From positions 1 to 45,653 of the forward strand of contig JADFYG010000052.1 of NCBI GenBank assembly GCA_015233155.1: 45,653 nucleotides of DNA, read 5' to 3'. The notes under the pieces are model-generated. The model made no database searches. It was not told where the DNA came from and was given only the letters and a program-made list of their open reading frames with translations. Numbering within the stretch: the stretch's first letter is position 1; every line of letters begins with the position of its first letter. The translations under genes and the position numbers were made by a program. Positions 15,941-24,676 of the stretch are shown here, in pieces. Origin of the DNA: Candidatus Rifleibacteriota bacterium. Lineage in GTDB: Bacteria > Muiribacteriota > Ozemobacteria > Ozemobacterales > Ozemobacteraceae.

Positions 15941-17475
15941 GCCTTCACGTTCTTCTTTTTAATCCAAACAAGGAATTTCATTAACTGCCACCAGAGTTCA
16001 TACTCGAACATACATTGATGCAGATTATATCGCAGGCGAAACGCATTGATCGGCTTGTAGATATGTGCAAGAAAACGAATAAGCAGATAGAACGGACTGT
16101 TGTTTCCCTTGGATTCCTTGATCAACTTGTCGTCGATCACGAAAGCGGCCATCTGGAGGAGTTTGATCAGATTATTGTGTTTACGGGTATACCACGGATG
16201 AACGATCTTCTCCTTTGCATCCACGGAGTCTATCTCGATCCAGTCGTCGATAGTCTTCGGCATCTTGTATCCGTAGAATTCTATTGCCTGATCAAGCATC
16301 TTGCTGCCGGGAACCGGTTTCCAATCCCCGCCGAATGACAGGTATGAATTTGGATTTTCCCGAAGAAGTTGAAGAATCAGCGTTTTTGTTTCAAGGAGAT
16401 CTTTGTAGGTCTCCCCAGGCGTTCCGTAAAAAAAGTTATAGTGAACGGTAATAGCGGGAAAGCGGAGAAGTTTCCGACTGACGCGCAGAATATCCTCCCT
16501 GGTGATTCTCTTATCGAAGTTCTTAAGCACCCGATTACTTCCCGATTCGGCCCCGACCTGTATAAATCTAGCACCAGCCTTTATGAGCAACTCGAGGAAA
16601 GCGTCGTCCATGCGATCAACCTCATCAACTCGGGCGCCACGAAATTCCAGCGTCACTCCGGGACATTTTTCGACAATGAGATTAAGCAATCTGCGCATAC
16701 GTTCAAGATTCGGAAACGGAGTATCATCCATAAAGACAATGTGTCGAGCGTCGTATTTCTGCATCGCCATCTGAATATGGCCAATGATCGACTCCTCAGT
16801 GAAGGGCACCCATTTTGCTCCGTTGATTGCACGGTATATGGCGGGATGGACGCAATAGGTGCATTGGTATGGACAGCCGAGACTGCTGAATATCGGAAAC
16901 ATGCGGTGCTGGTTGTAAGTCCTCATGTATCTTGGCGACCGCATATCGACCAGATGATATGGAATATCCTGCCAATCCAGTTTCTCGAATGAGGGCGTCC
17001 TGGGGTTATGGACCGGGCCAGCTGCATTTTTATAAGAGATACTCGATATATTTTCCAAAGGGATATCATCACCGCAAAGGTGCCCGAGCAGCTGGGCTAA
17101 TGCTCGGGAGCCCTCTCCACGAACCAAAAAGTCGATATATGGTTCCTCGATCGTTTCAGGCAATACAGTGACATGAGGTCCTCCATAGACGATGCGGGTC
17201 GATGGGGACGATTCCCGGATAAACAGAGCAACCTCGCGCGCGCTTTTCAACGGCAACCCCGTCATTACCGACAGGCCGGCAAGCCTTACACCTTCTGCCA
17301 AGGCGGCCCTTATTGGAATGCGCCAGTCACCTTCTACAACACGCAGATCTATGATCTTCACATTCCGCCCCTGTTTTACGGCGTCGGTGGCTACATAAAT
17401 CACGCTCAGCGGCAGATCGCAGATAAGCATGTCCATTGAGCCCAAACTCGGATATATCAATAGAACGTCGATCAT
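15937..17475 (-). CDS. B12-binding-domain radical SAM enzyme (class B type), second copy
   Basis: A 512-residue relative of its downstream neighbour but clearly divergent. The N-terminal cobalamin-like domain runs from MIDVLLIYPSLGSMD to IVYGGPHVTVLP. The cluster motif CPYQCTYC gives Cys201, Cys205 and Cys208. Further marks are HIVFMDDTPFPN and VGAESGSNRVLKNFDKRIT. The C-terminal 60 residues are rich in Phe, Tyr and Lys and may form an extra domain. GGAGG lies about 6 bases before the ATG, a good start. It lies 80 bases after the amidotransferase gene, so it could head its own transcript or be read through. Two tandem enzymes of this class suggest two radical steps on one precursor. Confidence 0.92.
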   Translation of the reverse strand: MIDVLLIYPSLGSMDMLICDLPLSVIYVATDAVKQGRNVKIIDLRVVEGDWRIPIRAALAEGVRLAGLSVMTGLPLKSAREVALFIRESSPSTRIVYGGPHVTVLPETIEEPYIDFLVRGEGSRALAQLLGHLCGDDIPLENISSISYKNAAGPVHNPRTPSFEKLDWQDIPYHLVDMRSPRYMRTYNQHRMFPIFSSLGCPYQCTYCVHPAIYRAINGAKWVPFTEESIIGHIQMAMQKYDARHIVFMDDTPFPNLERMRRLLNLIVEKCPGVTLEFRGARVDEVDRMDDAFLELLIKAGARFIQVGAESGSNRVLKNFDKRITREDILRVSRKLLRFPAITVHYNFFYGTPGETYKDLLETKTLILQLLRENPNSYLSFGGDWKPVPGSKMLDQAIEFYGYKMPKTIDDWIEIDSVDAKEKIVHPWYTRKHNNLIKLLQMAAFVIDDKLIKESKGNNSPFYLLIRFLAHIYKPINAFRLRYNLHQCMFEYELWWQLMKFLVWIKKKNVKA

Positions 17476-17555
17476 GGAGCGCCTCCGTCATTAATTCTCT
17501 TGTATTTTATCATTGTATTAGACCATCCTGTAGAGTGTTTCCAAGCAGTATGGAA

Positions 17556-19478
17556 TCATGCTCGCGCCAGTCTTGACTCGTCCGGCCGCGCATCGACATG
17601 CACCTGAAACCACGATTCCAACATTGCTAATGCTGTCAGTTGACGCGTCGCGAGCATACTCGGGCCTTGTGCCTGACGAACGATCGCTTCGACAGCACTC
17701 TGGTCAAACAAACCGCGTCGCCGGATGTTTTCCGGAGTTACCAGATCCTTTGCCCATGAGAGATACCGCTCACGGTAAGCATTCGTCTGCGGGAAATAAA
17801 AAGCCTGCTTGCCAGGTGTTCGTAGACTGGAGGGCAATAGTCGTTCTATGAGACGTCTCAGAGCGATTTTGTTGCGTCCGGAGGCCAATTTGTCGTTGTC
17901 TGACAGATTCAGGCACTTCTGGACTACCTGATAATCCAGGAACGGGCTTCGCGTCTCGACTGCATGGGCCATGTTCATCTTATCGAGGCGGAAGAGCACG
18001 CTGAATGGTATCCAGTGCTTGATATCGAGCAACGACAGACGGGCAAGCAAAGGAAAACTGGCGAGAGTCTCAAAATCATGTTGAAACACTGTTCCAAGTG
18101 ATGGACCGTTGAGCGCTTCGTAAAAACCTGGCCGGTACAACTTATTTTTGTCCGATGCGGAGAAACATGAAGTGACCGCTTCGTAGAATGTCCCGAATTG
18201 CCCGCTGGATGCAATAGCGTGGAGAAATTTACTCTTTTCATTTGGCCCGATTTTGTCGGGATAGTCAAACAAGAGCGTCAGAATACTACATGGGCATGAT
18301 TCCATAAGCCGGGAAAAGACGGATCGAACGTTGCTCTTTCTCGACAGCCATTCGTAACGCTGACGGATAGTCATGAGCTTCTGATGAAAGTATCCGCTGA
18401 GGATTTCATCGGCCCCGTCTCCGGTGAGAACCACCGTGAGCTTTTGCTTGGCGCGCTCGGCAAGAGTAAATGCAGGCAGACAGATCAGATCACCAAACGG
18501 CTCGTCCAGATGATAAGTGATTTTGGGCAGCAAATCGAAATGGCCGGCATCGATCGTCAAAGCATTGTATTCGAAACCCAGATGATCAGCAATTAGCTTG
18601 GCTCGCGGCCGCTCGTCGAACTCGTAATCGAACCCGACCGAATAACTGATCTTCGGCCCCGCTGTGTGTTCCGCCATCAATGCAGCTATCGCCGCGGAAT
18701 CAACCCCTCCACTCAGATAAATACCCAATGGCACATCACTGCGCAACCTGAGGCGCACAGCCTCGGTCAATGTCTCCTCGAACTGCTCCTGCGTCGTGAA
18801 CTCGTCACCTGACCTGGCCTGCCAGTAAGTCTTAAAGGTAGTGTTCGCACTTTCGACAATCATCAAGGTAGCCATCTCAAGTTTGCGAACGCCCTTGAAA
18901 ATGGTCATCGGGGCGGGAACATACCGCAAAGCCAGATATCGATCGATGGCAAGAGGTTCCACTGTGCGCTCCCACCACGGAAAGGCATATAGTGCCTTCA
19001 ATTCGGACGCGAACGCGAAACGTTCCCCATTCCTTGCCCAGTAAAGGGGGCGCTTGCCAAAGCGATCGACTGCGGCAATCAGCCTTTTTTTTCGGGCATC
19101 CCAGAGGCACAAAGCGAACATCCCGTTGACGTCGTCAAGGAAATTCAGCTCCTTTTCCTCATAAAGATGCAACAGGGTTTCACAGTCGCACACTGAACGG
19201 AAGCGATGTCCCTTCTTCTGCAGCTCGTCCATTAATTCGAGATAATTATAAATTTCTCCATTGCAGACGAGCGCCAGGCTTTTGTCCTCGTTGAACATAG
19301 GTTGCGCGCCATTTGGTGAGAGGTCGATTATCGAAAGGCGGCGATGGCCCAAACTCACATTTCCCTCACGCCAGGTCCCACGGCTGTCCGGGCCCCGATG
19401 AAACAATGCATCGGTCACCCTGTCGAGAGCTGCATGGTCGTCAGGATTTGGACTGATGATCGATACAATTCCGCACAT
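17556..19478 (-). CDS. asnB: Asparagine-synthase-like glutamine amidotransferase
   Basis: A 640-residue AsnB-type enzyme. Cys2 of MCGIVSI is the glutaminase nucleophile, supported by FHRGPDSRG, RRLSIIDLS and NGEIYNY. The C-terminal ATP-pyrophosphatase domain has the SGGVDS loop at about 256-261, followed by LTGDGADEILSGY. The enzyme should use glutamine and ATP to turn a carboxyl into an amide. In polysaccharide clusters such enzymes are thought to amidate uronic acids rather than make free asparagine; that is inference here. It starts 4 bases after the 559-residue protein's stop. A second, not closely similar AsnB-like gene lies at 32218-34047. Confidence 0.93.
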   Translation of the reverse strand: MCGIVSIISPNPDDHAALDRVTDALFHRGPDSRGTWREGNVSLGHRRLSIIDLSPNGAQPMFNEDKSLALVCNGEIYNYLELMDELQKKGHRFRSVCDCETLLHLYEEKELNFLDDVNGMFALCLWDARKKRLIAAVDRFGKRPLYWARNGERFAFASELKALYAFPWWERTVEPLAIDRYLALRYVPAPMTIFKGVRKLEMATLMIVESANTTFKTYWQARSGDEFTTQEQFEETLTEAVRLRLRSDVPLGIYLSGGVDSAAIAALMAEHTAGPKISYSVGFDYEFDERPRAKLIADHLGFEYNALTIDAGHFDLLPKITYHLDEPFGDLICLPAFTLAERAKQKLTVVLTGDGADEILSGYFHQKLMTIRQRYEWLSRKSNVRSVFSRLMESCPCSILTLLFDYPDKIGPNEKSKFLHAIASSGQFGTFYEAVTSCFSASDKNKLYRPGFYEALNGPSLGTVFQHDFETLASFPLLARLSLLDIKHWIPFSVLFRLDKMNMAHAVETRSPFLDYQVVQKCLNLSDNDKLASGRNKIALRRLIERLLPSSLRTPGKQAFYFPQTNAYRERYLSWAKDLVTPENIRRRGLFDQSAVEAIVRQAQGPSMLATRQLTALAMLESWFQVHVDARPDESRLARA

Positions 19479-19482
19479 TTTG

Positions 19483-21162
19483 CTATACTTTCACTGCCGA
19501 GGATGAGAGATTCCACACTTTTCCATCGTGGGCATATATTTTTTCGACTGATATTCGTGCCACATCCGCAACACTTGTCGCTGATTCCTGAAGCGGTTTG
19601 GTCTGCATTCCGTCTTCATCTGTACAAGATAGCGCCAAGCAACTCGAAAGAGATAGGGAATGCCGAAGAGAAATATCGTCTCGCAAGGTAATTGTTTCAC
19701 CTCCGAGAAGGACGTCACGCCTGATCTCGCCCAGGCACTCGCTGCCGGAAATATTTCCCGATGACTGATTCACAGGAGTTCCCTTCAGTCCGCGAATGAA
19801 ATCTATGAATCCTCTTGCCACTCTGGACCCGATGGTAGTACTGCACGCAAAGCGCAATAAAACTCGCGCCCAGAAGGGTGGAAAAAATTTTTTAACCCTG
19901 ACTATGGGAAGAAGCAGAGATAGGATATCACCGTCATAACGACAGCCAATAGTCTTATCGTAACACATGTTGGTCGCAAATCCATCGCCGCTTTGGAATG
20001 CATAGCCAATATCCGCGAAAGACGAGGAGTGGGCATTTCCACCGAACAACCAGACGGGACCTCCATTGGCGGCAATCACAATGCCACTTGCCGAAACTTT
20101 GTTGAAACGAACGAAACCAGCTTCTGGAAAAATTTTCACCTCTTTTTGAATGCCTTCGAGCGGCAATGGCTTGGAAGGGATACGTTTTCTGGTGCGGCAT
20201 GCCTGCCAGGTATCATAAGCAACGAGAGGTTGGAATGCCCACCGCAGCAGCCTAAGATCGTCTCCCAGGACATTTGCATAAGATGAAAAGTCGGGAGTTT
20301 CTTCCGACAATCGATCCCACGTGCGTGATGCAAAGGAGGAGTGCTCTGCCAGGCGGATAGCGGCAATTCGTGAAAAATACGGATTTTTGCATATTCCCGC
20401 CTCGGAACAAACTGACAAATTCGGCTTGAGAAGTTCACAGGCAAAATCAAAGGCTCTGATGAAGGGCGCGAGTTGCGACCAGTCGCCGAGAGCATCCATC
20501 GCGGCAGTAGCATACTCGACCGTAAGGAATGTATAACCGGGGTCCATGGCTCCCACTTCGGGAAACCAGCCCTCCGTCGTTTGAACAGCAACGATCGAGT
20601 CGAGCTTCTTCTTCGCCTGCTGCCGATAACGAGTGGTGTCAAGGAGTTTTCCCGCCCACGCGAGTGCAGCGGCACCCACAGCCTGATGATTGGTCTTGAA
20701 GAGGTCATTTCTGCGACACAGCCAATCGGCACTGCGCCCAATAGCTTTCCTGCCGGCTTCCGAAATATCATGTGGAAGGTTGTCATGCATTTCCAGGAGT
20801 GTCATGGAAACAGCAAATGTCGTAAAGGCTGCAGCTGCGTATGCCCGCTCTCCCGCATACCATTCATCAAAGGAACCATCGCAATACTGGCTTTTTACCC
20901 AGAATTTCAGCAGAGCAACAACCGCTGACTTCAATCGCGGATCACCATGCCATCGTGAGCCGGGATAATCGCGGATATAGAGCAGGGCCAACGGGAGCAT
21001 CGCCTCTTGTCTTCTTGCATCGGCAACGTCGGACGTCTTGTCTCTCCAAAATGCCAGATGAGCACAACCATGGGTTGGCGAGAGCGGATCCCTGTCGATT
21101 TGCCATAGAATCCTTTCTATCGAGCCATCGACAAATGCTATCTGCTCTAAAAGATCTTTCAC
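19483..21162 (-). CDS. Unrecognised 559-residue protein, possibly alpha/alpha-toroid plus beta domain (heparinase-like)
   Basis: I do not firmly recognise this protein. The first 330 residues are helix-rich with repeated patterns such as ARRQEAMLPLALLY, DGSFDEWYAGERAY and NHQAVGAAALAWAG, which resembles an alpha/alpha toroid. The rest looks beta-rich, with a Gly-rich stretch NGGPVWLFGGNAHSSSFADIGY. That pairing recalls heparinase II/III-type lyases, but no catalytic set can be assigned. There is no signal peptide, which is unusual for a lyase, so a biosynthetic or binding role is possible. The GTG start overlaps the GtrB-like stop by four bases (GTGA), and its own stop is 4 bases from the AsnB-like start. 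It is thus tightly coupled to both neighbours. Confidence 0.6.
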   Translation of the reverse strand: MKDLLEQIAFVDGSIERILWQIDRDPLSPTHGCAHLAFWRDKTSDVADARRQEAMLPLALLYIRDYPGSRWHGDPRLKSAVVALLKFWVKSQYCDGSFDEWYAGERAYAAAAFTTFAVSMTLLEMHDNLPHDISEAGRKAIGRSADWLCRRNDLFKTNHQAVGAAALAWAGKLLDTTRYRQQAKKKLDSIVAVQTTEGWFPEVGAMDPGYTFLTVEYATAAMDALGDWSQLAPFIRAFDFACELLKPNLSVCSEAGICKNPYFSRIAAIRLAEHSSFASRTWDRLSEETPDFSSYANVLGDDLRLLRWAFQPLVAYDTWQACRTRKRIPSKPLPLEGIQKEVKIFPEAGFVRFNKVSASGIVIAANGGPVWLFGGNAHSSSFADIGYAFQSGDGFATNMCYDKTIGCRYDGDILSLLLPIVRVKKFFPPFWARVLLRFACSTTIGSRVARGFIDFIRGLKGTPVNQSSGNISGSECLGEIRRDVLLGGETITLRDDISLRHSLSLSSCLALSCTDEDGMQTKPLQESATSVADVARISVEKIYAHDGKVWNLSSSAVKV

Positions 21163-22157
21163 GACAAAGTCTCGCCGTCAAATCCCAATTCCTCTCTTAT
21201 GAGGTCTCGGGAAGGGTTTTGTGCCATCATGTAATAGGTGATAAGTTCGCCGATGAGACCAAAGAAAATAATAACGAGACCGATCAATAAGAGTATGGGC
21301 GAGGTAAACCACAGGGGATGCTTATGCAACCTCATATCTCTGTTTCCAGTGAAGAATGAAATAAAATGCATCGCAATGAAAAAAATACCAATTGGGATTC
21401 CCAACATGATTGCAGACAACCCATACAGACCGAAAAAATAGAGCGGAGATTCAACATAGCGTGTGAGGAAGAAAACTGACAAAATGTCCATCGATCCATA
21501 ATATATGCGCTCCACGCCATATTTCGATTGGCCAAACTGACGTGGAGCGTGGTCAACTTCCATTTCGCCGATACGAAATCCCTTGTTCGAAAGTAAGACA
21601 AGGATAAACCTATGTAAATGACCGTAGAGGAGAAGACTCTTGAGACATTCCTTTTTAAAAACCTTTATTCCGCAGTTGAAATCGTGAATAGACAGTCCGG
21701 TAAAATGTCCGAGAAGACCATTGAAAAACTTTGATGGAATCGTCTTTGACCAAGGATCCATGCGCTGTTTCTTCCACCCAGTCACGACATCCAAGCCCTG
21801 TGTATTGAGATGGTTGATCAGCCTTGGAATTTCTTCCGGCTGATCCTGCAGATCAGCATCCATCATCGCAACGTATTGGCCTTTAGCCCGATCGAATCCG
21901 GCCCTCAATGCCAAACTCTTGCCGAAATTTCTGCGAAACGAAACCATTTTAATGGACTTGGGATTTTGCGAAACGAGTTCTCTGATTTTTTCCAGTGATC
22001 CGTCGGTGCTGCCGTCATTCACGAAGATTATTTCGGGATTCTCGAAAATTGACAACGCCGTCATTGTTCTTCGCGTCAGCAATTCGAGTGAGTCCAGTTC
22101 ATTGTAGACCGGTATGATTACAGAAATCCCACATGTTGCTACAGATCGGTCAGGCAT
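21159..22157 (-). CDS. GtrB/CsbB-like polyprenyl-phosphate glycosyltransferase (GT2)
   Basis: A 332-residue GT2 of the dolichyl-phosphate-mannose-synthase type. The catalytic domain has IIPVYNE, IFVNDGSTDGS and the strong motif MMDADLQDQPEEIPRL, then KVFKKE and the HAPRQFGQSKYG pattern typical of GtrB. Two C-terminal membrane helices (about residues 237-262 and 285-312) anchor it. Such enzymes load a sugar onto undecaprenyl phosphate on the inner face; after flipping, a GT-C enzyme uses it outside. Two YfhO-like GT-C proteins lie directly upstream, matching the CsbB-YfhO gene pair known in Bacillus. GAGGTG precedes the ATG by 8 bases. No GtrA-type flippase is visible nearby. Confidence 0.92.
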   Translation of the reverse strand: MPDRSVATCGISVIIPVYNELDSLELLTRRTMTALSIFENPEIIFVNDGSTDGSLEKIRELVSQNPKSIKMVSFRRNFGKSLALRAGFDRAKGQYVAMMDADLQDQPEEIPRLINHLNTQGLDVVTGWKKQRMDPWSKTIPSKFFNGLLGHFTGLSIHDFNCGIKVFKKECLKSLLLYGHLHRFILVLLSNKGFRIGEMEVDHAPRQFGQSKYGVERIYYGSMDILSVFFLTRYVESPLYFFGLYGLSAIMLGIPIGIFFIAMHFISFFTGNRDMRLHKHPLWFTSPILLLIGLVIIFFGLIGELITYYMMAQNPSRDLIREELGFDGETLS

Positions 22158-22219
22158 TCGATTTCACCTCGATGATGCTTCAGATTTCCGGGCGATTCGT
22201 CTTCGGGAAATGCCTTCTG

Positions 22220-24673
22220 TTAACCACGACCAGGAAGTTCCAATAAGTCATTTTCATGCCCGGAAGATGAAATTGTAATACAACCAAATAAGAGCCATGT
22301 AGCAAGCGTAATGAATCCTGACCACAACAGAGGCCAGTAGTCATGAATGAGCAGAATCCGAGACTCCCCCGGTGGGATGTGAATATCGACACCAATGCTA
22401 CCACATGGTTCAACCCGAACGCCAACACCACTTACAGTTGCCTTCCAATAGTTATCCAAAGCAATATTGAGATGCACAGTAGTACTCGCTTGGCTTGAAA
22501 CGTCCATTTCGATGGTTTTCTCTCCGAGATTGCAACGTTTAATCACACCTTTATCAGACAGGCTATTTTCCATGTGGATCGAATAGATCGGCGTTGGTGA
22601 GGCGATTTCATACAGATACTTCCATGACTCCGTCGTGTTTTGATGGATGAGTCGCAAACCGGGAAATTCGTATGGACTCAGAATGTACTTTACATTCATG
22701 CCTGTGGCGACGCGCTCGTCAAAAGGATCTATGGCATCGAAATGGGTCGAAGCCAATCCCACCGGTCTGAAAAGATCTGGGTTATTGACAAAAAAATCTT
22801 TTTTTCGTCGTGATGGAAAGAGTAAAAATCCCCCATCCGGTTCAGAGATCCCCGTAAACATCGAGCGAAAGGAGGCCTTGTCAGAAGAATACCAGTAGCG
22901 AAAAATCTTGGGTCCAGGCAACGCTTCGGCAGGATCTATCCAGCGACGATCAGGAAAACGCTTGCGCAGGGTTTCAACACAGTCGAAATACATTGCACGG
23001 TAGGCAAATCCTTCCTGCTCCAACAAGGATCGCACAATTCGTTCGTTTTCCTGGACGCGAAAAAAATCGGAAGAATAAACTTCGTTTCTGACAGGAATAG
23101 GGAGAAGTCCTCCAGTATACCCCGTTGCTGTAAATGGCATGGAAAAAACGAAACAACCTATCGCAGCCAATCTCCGAATATCACAAGTCAGAGGAAAAAG
23201 GAGGATCCAGCCAAATAGAACCGTTGAAAAGAACGAAAGAAGCAGTGCCAGCGAATAGAATGGATGCTGAACCATGAGATTCCATCGATTATCAGGAAGG
23301 AGAGCCCAAAGCCCCTGCTCACTGACATGCCCAGCTAGCGCGATAACGTCAGATGCAGCGGGAATTCTCAAAACATCAGATGCCACGCCGAACCGTATCT
23401 GCCACAAAGCCAACACGGCGAGGCCGGCTGCAAAAAGGATTCTCCGACCTTGGGATAGCTCCTGCGAAATAGCAAGCATTCCGATCAGCCCTTCAACCAT
23501 CAATGTCGCGAAGAAAATAAAACCAAGACATTCCTGATAAAGCGTGATTTTCAATATGCTGGTTATGCTCATCACAACCGATATGTGAAGTTTTTCTGCA
23601 ATAAATTCACCGATTCCTATCCCCAAAAGCCCTAAAATCCACCAGATTTCAAAATGCTTTCTCCGACCAATGAATTGCCGCCAACTACCCAAAAGTAAGA
23701 TTATCAACCCCAACCCTCGCAACTCTTGCCATGGTTCATAGCTTGGCGGGGGAAAACTCGTCGCGACGAGCTTGTCCAGGGTTTGAGTCAACCTCCCGGG
23801 AAACAACCGCTCTAATATCTGAAACGGAAACTCAATGGGATTAAGGACTGGATGACTATCAACATTGTAGGACTGTCCCAAATTCGAGGCCATTTCAATG
23901 GCTGTAGGTACCCATCCAACCGCGTTCAAACCCAGAGCTAAAAAGATGATTAACACGCCCTTACGCACCATTTCCCAACGAAGTTTCGGATCGATTCGCT
24001 CGAAAATTCTGAACAACATATAAGCACAGGCAATAAGGACGTAATTTACATAGATATTTATCAATCCGCAGAGAAGTGGAAATGCAACAACGAGCGCCAC
24101 TAAAAGCGCCCGCAGTCTGGTCGGTTTGGCGATATAGAAATCGATACTCATGAGACAATACGGAACACATGCGATGATGTTCCAATAATTTTGGAAATTC
24201 GCATAAAAAAAGGAGGATGGGAATAAAAGAAAAATCAATGATCCTAGAAAAGCCCGCCGTTCAGACCAACCATGCGAATATTGCATGAACAGAAACACTC
24301 CGATCACCGACGCAAAAAGCATCAAAAATCGTAGCCATCCAAATATCTCGAAAAGATTCCAGCGCAAAGAATCAACAAGCAATGCGCCAACGATATTTTG
24401 CGGATCGAAAGGCTTGGCAAGTACATTCAGGAAAAAGTTGTTACCAAAAAATTCTTCGAATTTCCACGTTGGAAAACCTTCCAAGAACATCCGTCCAGAA
24501 AAATATGATGCATAATTTACCAGAGCAACATCATCATGGGATGGCCAACTTTCAGGTATGAGAAAACTACCGGGAGCATGCCCTCTGAAAATGGGAGAGC
24601 CATGAGTCAGCAGAAGAAACAAGAGAAGCAAGCTTCCCCAGCGAAATACTGCGGTATTCATGTGGTGCAACAT
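22220..24673 (-). CDS. YfhO-like GT-C membrane protein, copy 1
   Basis: An 817-residue protein with about 12-14 membrane segments in the first 520 residues and a last one near the C-terminus. The first external loop carries an Asp pair (SHDDVALVNYASYFSG), the place where GT-C enzymes keep the catalytic acid. A soluble domain follows, with NVKYILSPYE and a beta-sandwich segment IALDNYWKATVSGVGV leading to HIPPGESRILLI. That tail is the pattern I associate with YfhO-type proteins. It should move a sugar from the lipid carrier made by the adjacent GtrB-like enzyme. It is about 70% identical by eye to the next upstream gene and starts 3 bases after that gene's stop. Confidence 0.8.
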   Translation of the reverse strand: MLHHMNTAVFRWGSLLLLFLLLTHGSPIFRGHAPGSFLIPESWPSHDDVALVNYASYFSGRMFLEGFPTWKFEEFFGNNFFLNVLAKPFDPQNIVGALLVDSLRWNLFEIFGWLRFLMLFASVIGVFLFMQYSHGWSERRAFLGSLIFLLFPSSFFYANFQNYWNIIACVPYCLMSIDFYIAKPTRLRALLVALVVAFPLLCGLINIYVNYVLIACAYMLFRIFERIDPKLRWEMVRKGVLIIFLALGLNAVGWVPTAIEMASNLGQSYNVDSHPVLNPIEFPFQILERLFPGRLTQTLDKLVATSFPPPSYEPWQELRGLGLIILLLGSWRQFIGRRKHFEIWWILGLLGIGIGEFIAEKLHISVVMSITSILKITLYQECLGFIFFATLMVEGLIGMLAISQELSQGRRILFAAGLAVLALWQIRFGVASDVLRIPAASDVIALAGHVSEQGLWALLPDNRWNLMVQHPFYSLALLLSFFSTVLFGWILLFPLTCDIRRLAAIGCFVFSMPFTATGYTGGLLPIPVRNEVYSSDFFRVQENERIVRSLLEQEGFAYRAMYFDCVETLRKRFPDRRWIDPAEALPGPKIFRYWYSSDKASFRSMFTGISEPDGGFLLFPSRRKKDFFVNNPDLFRPVGLASTHFDAIDPFDERVATGMNVKYILSPYEFPGLRLIHQNTTESWKYLYEIASPTPIYSIHMENSLSDKGVIKRCNLGEKTIEMDVSSQASTTVHLNIALDNYWKATVSGVGVRVEPCGSIGVDIHIPPGESRILLIHDYWPLLWSGFITLATWLLFGCITISSSGHENDLLELPGRG

Positions 24674-24676
24674 AAG

